A DNA stretch of 28,709 nucleotides from assembly GCA_002385485.1 (NCBI GenBank), contig DGDP01000002.1, forward strand, positions 1 through 28,709, given 5' to 3'. Below the pieces are notes generated by a model that saw only the letters and a list, made by a program, of their open reading frames with translations, was not told the DNA's origin and made no database searches. The translations under genes and the position numbers were made by a program. Positions 24,277 to 28,709 of this stretch are shown here, piece by piece. The DNA is from Acetomicrobium sp. UBA3949 (lineage in GTDB: Bacteria; Synergistota; Synergistia; Synergistales; Acetomicrobiaceae). Within the stretch, counting starts at the first letter, position 1. Every line of letters starts with the position of its first letter.

Positions 24277-27200
24277 ATGTCAGTAAAGTATGTTACTATC
24301 GATGGCAACGAAGCAGCCGCATCAACAGCTTACAGGCTGTCCGAAATTGCCGCCATATATCCCATTACGCCCTCTTCTCCAATGGGCGAACATGCCGATG
24401 AATGGGCGGCCAAGGGAGAGCCTAACGTATGGGGCTTCGTTCCCAGGGTTATCGAGTTGCAAAGCGAGGGCGGCGCTTCAGGTTCACTCCACGGAGCGCT
24501 TCAGGGGGGAGCTCTATCCACGACCTTCACGGCTTCCCAGGGATTGTTACTCATGATCCCTAATATGTACAAAATTGCCGGAGAACTGACATCGGCAACC
24601 ATGCACGTCTCGGCAAGGACTATAGCCACTCACGCTCTATCCATATTCGGGGATCATAGCGATGTTATGGCAGTCAGACAAACGGGATGGGCTCTTTTAG
24701 CTTCGAATTCGGTACAAGAGGCTCACGATTTCGCTGCTATCGCTACCGCATCCACCCTCAAAAGCAGGGTGCCCTTTCTCCATTTCTTTGACGGCTTCAG
24801 AACTTCACACGAGGTAAATAAAATCGAGTTCATAAGCGATGATACTTTGCGACAAATGGTAGATTACGATATGGTTCTTGAGCACAGAAAACGGGCACTC
24901 TCTCCAGACAATCCCTTTATTCGCGGAACTGCACAAAATCCCGACGCCTTCTTCCAGTCAAGAGAGGGATGTAATCCTTATTACTCGGCCTGCCCGAAGA
25001 TAGTGCAAGAAACGATGGATGAATTCGCTAAGCTGACGGGAAGGCAGTATCACCTCTTCGACTACGTTGGCGATCCTGATGCCGAACGGGTAATAGTATT
25101 GATGGGTTCAGGTGCCGAAACAGCCCACGAAACTGTAGAGTACCTGATTAAACAGGGAGAGAAAGTAGGTATCATAAAGGTCCGCCTCTACAGACCTTTC
25201 TCGATTGAGCACTTCATAAAATCATTGCCTGAAACGGTGAAAGCGATTGCGGTACTTGACAGGACTAAAGAATCCGGTAGCGCAGGAGAGCCGCTGTATC
25301 TTGACGTAGTCAATGCCATATATGAAGCAAAACGTGGCGGTCTTTTGGGCTCCGATTTTAATCCTACCGTCATAGGCGGACGATATGGCCTTTCCTCAAA
25401 GGAGTTCACTCCAGCCATGGTCAAGGCGGTTTTCGACGAACTGAAAAAAACCGATCCCAAAAACCATTTCACCGTTGGCATTGAAGATGACGTTGCCAAT
25501 ACCAGTTTAAAAGTAGAAGAAGGCTTTTCGATAGCAGACCCACAATCGACTCGTGCAGTCTTTTTTGGTCTGGGTTCCGATGGTACCGTAGGAGCCAACA
25601 AAAATTCTATAAAGATAATAGGCGAAGAAACCGAACTTTACGCTCAAGGCTACTTCGTTTACGACTCAAAAAAGGCAGGAGGATATACCATCTCCCACTT
25701 GCGCTTTGGACCCAATCCAATACGGTCAACTTATCAAATTGACAAGGCAAACTTTGTAGCATGTCACCAATTTGCTTTCACGGAAAAATTAAACATTCTT
25801 GACATTGCCGAGGAAGGTGCCATCTTCCTTCTGAACAGCCCCCACCCGGCTGAGGAAGTTTGGAACCATCTGCCGCGGACAATGCAGCGACAAATAATTG
25901 ATAAAAAATTGCGCTTCTATGTAATAGATGCCTACAGCGTCGCAAAGGAAAAAGGGCTTGGCCCGCGCATAAACACTATAATGCAAACCTGTTTCTTCTA
26001 TTTGAGCAAGGTTATCCCCTTCGATCTTGCAGTGGAAAAGATAAAGAACGCTATCGTACAAACATATGGCAAGCGCGGCGAAGCAGTTGTAAACAAAAAT
26101 ATTGCTGCTGTTGATGCTGCTTTGGAGCATCTGCAGGAAGTAAAGGTTCCCGGAGAGGTAACAAGCAATTTCGATTTGAAACCAGCTGTATCCGACAAGG
26201 CGCCAGAATTCGTAAAAGAAGTGCTTGGCCCCATGATGGTCCTACAAGGGGACAAACTACCCGTAAGCAAGCTGCCGAACGATGGAACCTTCCCCTCCGG
26301 TACCTCTAAGTGGGAAAAACGCAATATAGCCGTCGAAATACCCAAGTGGAATCCGAGTGCATGTATCCAGTGTGGTCGATGCACCTTCATTTGCCCCCAT
26401 GCCACAATAAGGGCAAAAGTATACGACAAGTCCTATCTGAAGGACGCGCCGGAAGGATGGCAATATGCCGAAGCGAAATGGCCTCAATATAAGGATCAGG
26501 TCTTTACCATCCAAATAGCTCCGGAAGATTGCACCGGGTGCGGCAGTTGCGTCGCAAATTGCCCTGTAAGTAAAAACGAAGATCCCACTAAAAACGCCCT
26601 TTCCATGGTCAGTCAGATCGACGTTCGCGAGGAAGAAATTCCAAAATGGGATTATTTCCTCTCCTTGCCGGAGATCGAGAAGGAAAAATTAAACACTCAA
26701 TCTCTAAAGGATTTGATGTTGGTCCAGCCTCTCTTCGAATTCTGTGGAGCCTGCGCCGGTTGCGGAGAAGCTCCTTACTTGAAGCTGCTCAGCCAACTTT
26801 ATGGAGACAGAATTACGATAGCAAACGCAACAGGTTGCACGTCAATTTACTGTGGTAATTTGCCTACCACTCCCTGGACAACTAACAGGGAAAGCAGGGG
26901 CCCGGCTTGGTCCAACTCGTTGTTTGAAGATAACGCTGAGTTTGGACTCGGCATGAGGCTGGCTCTAAATGCACGAAATGCGAGGGCAAAACAACTTCTA
27001 ACCGAATTAGCTGGAGAAATTGGAGACAGGCTCGTAAGTGAGATTTTAAACGCCGATCAAAGCACCGAAGAAGGAATCAAAAAACAACGCGCCAGAATCG
27101 ATGAACTCAAGAAGACTTTACAAGATATTTCCGACACGAAAGCGAAAGAGCTTCTCCAAATTGCAGACGATCTCGTCAAAAAGAGCATTTGGATAGTTGG

Positions 27201-27831
27201 CGGAGACGGATGGGCATATGACATAGGTTACGGCGGACTGGATCATGTGCTAGCAACCGGCGAAAATGTCAATGTCCTCGTACTGGACACCGAGGTCTAC
27301 TCGAATACAGGAGGCCAGGCTTCCAAAGCTACGCCTTTGGGTGCTGCAGCGAGGTTTGCCGCTGCCGGTAAACCTACAGGCAAGAAGGATCTTGGCCTGA
27401 TGGCCGTTACATATGGGAACATCTATGTAGCCAGAATCGCAATGGGCGCCAATCCGACTCAAGCAATAAAGGCTTTCCATGAAGCAGAATCCTATGAAGG
27501 AGCTTCTCTGATCATCGCTTACTCCCATTGCATATCCCATGGATTCGATCTCAAGCGAGGAGCAGAGCACCAAAAAATGGCTGTCGATTCCGGGCAATGG
27601 ATACTGTTTAGATACGACCCAAGGTTGAAAGACGAAGGGAAAGCTTTCCAGCTGGATTGCAAGGAACCTTCCCAACCGCTAAAAGACTACCTGTTGTCCG
27701 AAAGCAGATTCGCCATGCTCCACAGAGACTTCCCCGAAAGGGCAGAAAAACTTCTGGAAGAGGCCGAGGCGTTCAATAAGGAACGTTGGGCTCTTTATAA
27801 AGGCTTGTCAGAAGTCTTAAACAGGAAGTAG
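24277..27831 (+). CDS. nifJ: Pyruvate:ferredoxin (flavodoxin) oxidoreductase, single chain
   Basis: This 1184-aa protein fuses all domains of PFOR. The N-terminal half has DGNEAAASTAYRLSEIAAIY and PITPSSPMGEHADEW. A ferredoxin domain follows with two [4Fe-4S] motifs, CIQCGRCTFICP (near residue 696) and CTGCGSCVANCP (near 751). The third cluster uses CGACAGCG (near 822) and a late cysteine. Thiamine diphosphate binding is seen in GGDGWAYDIGYGGLDH and DTEVYSNTGGQASKATP (about 978-1010). It converts pyruvate and CoA to acetyl-CoA, CO2 and reduced ferredoxin, a hallmark of strict anaerobes. ATG 24277 follows AAGGAGG at 24262-24268. Confidence 0.98.
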   Translation: MSVKYVTIDGNEAAASTAYRLSEIAAIYPITPSSPMGEHADEWAAKGEPNVWGFVPRVIELQSEGGASGSLHGALQGGALSTTFTASQGLLLMIPNMYKIAGELTSATMHVSARTIATHALSIFGDHSDVMAVRQTGWALLASNSVQEAHDFAAIATASTLKSRVPFLHFFDGFRTSHEVNKIEFISDDTLRQMVDYDMVLEHRKRALSPDNPFIRGTAQNPDAFFQSREGCNPYYSACPKIVQETMDEFAKLTGRQYHLFDYVGDPDAERVIVLMGSGAETAHETVEYLIKQGEKVGIIKVRLYRPFSIEHFIKSLPETVKAIAVLDRTKESGSAGEPLYLDVVNAIYEAKRGGLLGSDFNPTVIGGRYGLSSKEFTPAMVKAVFDELKKTDPKNHFTVGIEDDVANTSLKVEEGFSIADPQSTRAVFFGLGSDGTVGANKNSIKIIGEETELYAQGYFVYDSKKAGGYTISHLRFGPNPIRSTYQIDKANFVACHQFAFTEKLNILDIAEEGAIFLLNSPHPAEEVWNHLPRTMQRQIIDKKLRFYVIDAYSVAKEKGLGPRINTIMQTCFFYLSKVIPFDLAVEKIKNAIVQTYGKRGEAVVNKNIAAVDAALEHLQEVKVPGEVTSNFDLKPAVSDKAPEFVKEVLGPMMVLQGDKLPVSKLPNDGTFPSGTSKWEKRNIAVEIPKWNPSACIQCGRCTFICPHATIRAKVYDKSYLKDAPEGWQYAEAKWPQYKDQVFTIQIAPEDCTGCGSCVANCPVSKNEDPTKNALSMVSQIDVREEEIPKWDYFLSLPEIEKEKLNTQSLKDLMLVQPLFEFCGACAGCGEAPYLKLLSQLYGDRITIANATGCTSIYCGNLPTTPWTTNRESRGPAWSNSLFEDNAEFGLGMRLALNARNARAKQLLTELAGEIGDRLVSEILNADQSTEEGIKKQRARIDELKKTLQDISDTKAKELLQIADDLVKKSIWIVGGDGWAYDIGYGGLDHVLATGENVNVLVLDTEVYSNTGGQASKATPLGAAARFAAAGKPTGKKDLGLMAVTYGNIYVARIAMGANPTQAIKAFHEAESYEGASLIIAYSHCISHGFDLKRGAEHQKMAVDSGQWILFRYDPRLKDEGKAFQLDCKEPSQPLKDYLLSESRFAMLHRDFPERAEKLLEEAEAFNKERWALYKGLSEVLNRK

Positions 27832-27849
27832 CCTCCTCCTTTGCGCTAA

Positions 27850-27894
27850 AAGACATAAAAAGAGAGGGGATAATCCCCTCTCTTTTTATGTCTT
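27850..27894. terminator. Intrinsic terminator after the pyruvate:ferredoxin oxidoreductase gene
   Basis: A perfect 21-bp stem (27850-27870 with 27874-27894) encloses a TAA loop. The GC core AGAGGGGA / TCCCCTCT is followed by TTTTT, with A tracts on the other side, so it can work in both directions. It lies 19 bases past the stop codon. Confidence 0.93.
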
Positions 27895-27987
27895 AATTCA
27901 ATAGACACGCCTTTATAATTCATTCCACAATATGGTATATTAATACTCGAGACAAAAAAGAGATCTGCAAAGGGGAGTGACGGGAAC

Positions 27988-28690
27988 ATGGTAAAGGGCA
28001 CCTTTAGCTACATAAAATGGTTTGACGAACTTAACAAGGAAGACATACCCTTGGTGGGCGGCAAAGGAGCAAACCTGGGGGAAATGACAAATCACAGCAT
28101 CCCCGTACCGCCCGGTTTTTGCATAGTGTCAAAAGCATATAAGGACTTTGTGACATTATCAAACATCAATAAAGTAATAAAAGACATACTCTCAAAAATT
28201 AATTTCGACGATGCAGGAGATTTAGAAGAAAAGACCGCAAAAATAAGGAATTTAATTGTCGAAACTGATATTTCTACACAAATTGAACGGGATATACTGC
28301 AAGCATATGCCGTCTTAGCAGAGCAAATTAACCTAAACGAACCGGAAGTAGCGGTACGAAGCTCAGCCACTGCAGAGGACCTGCCAGATGCATCCTTTGC
28401 GGGACAACAAGATACATACCTTCACATTAAAGGCAAAGATGAACTTCTTAAACACGTCAAAAAATGCTGGGCATCTCTATGGACCTCCAGAGCCACTTAT
28501 TATCGTCACATAAAGGGTTTCGATCATATGAGCGTGCTTTTGAGCGTAGTGGTGCAAAAAATGGTAAACGCTTCTAAATCAGGGGTAATGTTCACAATAA
28601 ACCCCATTAGCAACAATCCCGACGAAATCATGATAAACGCAAGTTGGGGCCTGGGCGAAGCTATCGTGTCAGGATCGGTCACCCCCGATG
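27988..28690 (+). CDS. ppsA: Phosphoenolpyruvate synthase, N-terminal part (truncated by contig end)
   Basis: The first about 234 residues of PEP synthase are present. FDELNKEDIPLVGGKGANLGEM opens the ATP-grasp-type nucleotide-binding domain; VRSSATAEDLPDASFAGQQDT and SGVMFTINP are further signatures, and GLGEAIVSGSVTPD is the last genuine stretch. The enzyme makes PEP, AMP and phosphate from pyruvate, ATP and water. The full protein is usually about 800 aa. The call as PpsA rather than pyruvate phosphate dikinase rests on the N-terminal signature. PEP from it could supply the PTS-linked dihydroxyacetone kinase. ATG 27988 follows AAAGGGGAG. The six codons after TPD are adapter sequence. Confidence 0.93.
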
Positions 28691-28709
28691 CTGTCTCTTA
28701 TACACATCT
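28691..28709 (+). other. Nextera transposase mosaic-end adapter (not genomic)
   Basis: The final 19 bases are exactly CTGTCTCTTATACACATCT, the reverse complement of the Tn5/Nextera mosaic end. Translated in the ppsA frame with the preceding G it gives AVSYTH, a tail known from adapter-contaminated database proteins. It should be trimmed before use. Confidence 0.97.

Overview
The window looks like one assembled contig from a strictly anaerobic, probably diderm bacterium. Synergistota (for example the Acetomicrobium group) is my best guess, inferred from gene content only: a single-chain pyruvate:ferredoxin oxidoreductase, an LpxL-type lipid A acyltransferase, a GlpP-controlled glycerol locus, and frequent GTG and TTG start codons with strong AGGAGG ribosome sites. 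Most genes are on the minus strand. Both ends of the contig are informative. The left end stops 12 bases into a minus-strand 16S rRNA gene, with its promoter, UP-like element and leader still visible. The right end stops inside a PEP synthase gene, and its last 19 bases are the Nextera transposase mosaic-end adapter rather than genomic DNA.

Region 1 (about 1-8108, minus strand) is a glycerol / dihydroxyacetone locus. Read 5' to 3' it runs glpP (antiterminator), dhaK-dhaL-dhaM (PEP-dependent dihydroxyacetone kinase), glpK (glycerol kinase), a GlpA-like FAD/[2Fe-2S] dehydrogenase, a second FAD/NAD(P) oxidoreductase, a DUF1667 cysteine protein, and HPr (ptsH). The locus then runs directly into the rRNA promoter. 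Two terminator-like hairpins, one before dhaK and one before the glpA-like gene, share a short motif and are plausible GlpP targets. Glycerol can be phosphorylated by GlpK and oxidised by the three-gene dehydrogenase. Dihydroxyacetone can be phosphorylated by DhaKLM using HPr. No glycerol facilitator, glycerol dehydrogenase or PTS Enzyme I lies in the window.

Region 2 (8217-16553) holds an unrecognised 315-aa protein, the lipid A acyltransferase, a Mop/TOBE molybdate-binding protein, tyrS, a membrane-anchored protein of unknown function, a UPF0316 membrane protein, a NarL-type two-component pair and a small membrane-anchored protein. Region 3 (16605-24097, minus strand) is a tightly packed run: malQ, cheV, an unknown gene coupled to cheV, an HD hydrolase, sbcD and sbcC. 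Region 4 (24277 to the end, plus strand) has the pyruvate:ferredoxin oxidoreductase, a strong terminator and the truncated ppsA.

Two genes (dhaK and the UPF0316 gene) are each split by exactly one extra base in an 8-base homopolymer. In both cases removing one base restores a family-length protein. This may be assembly error, slippage or phase variation.
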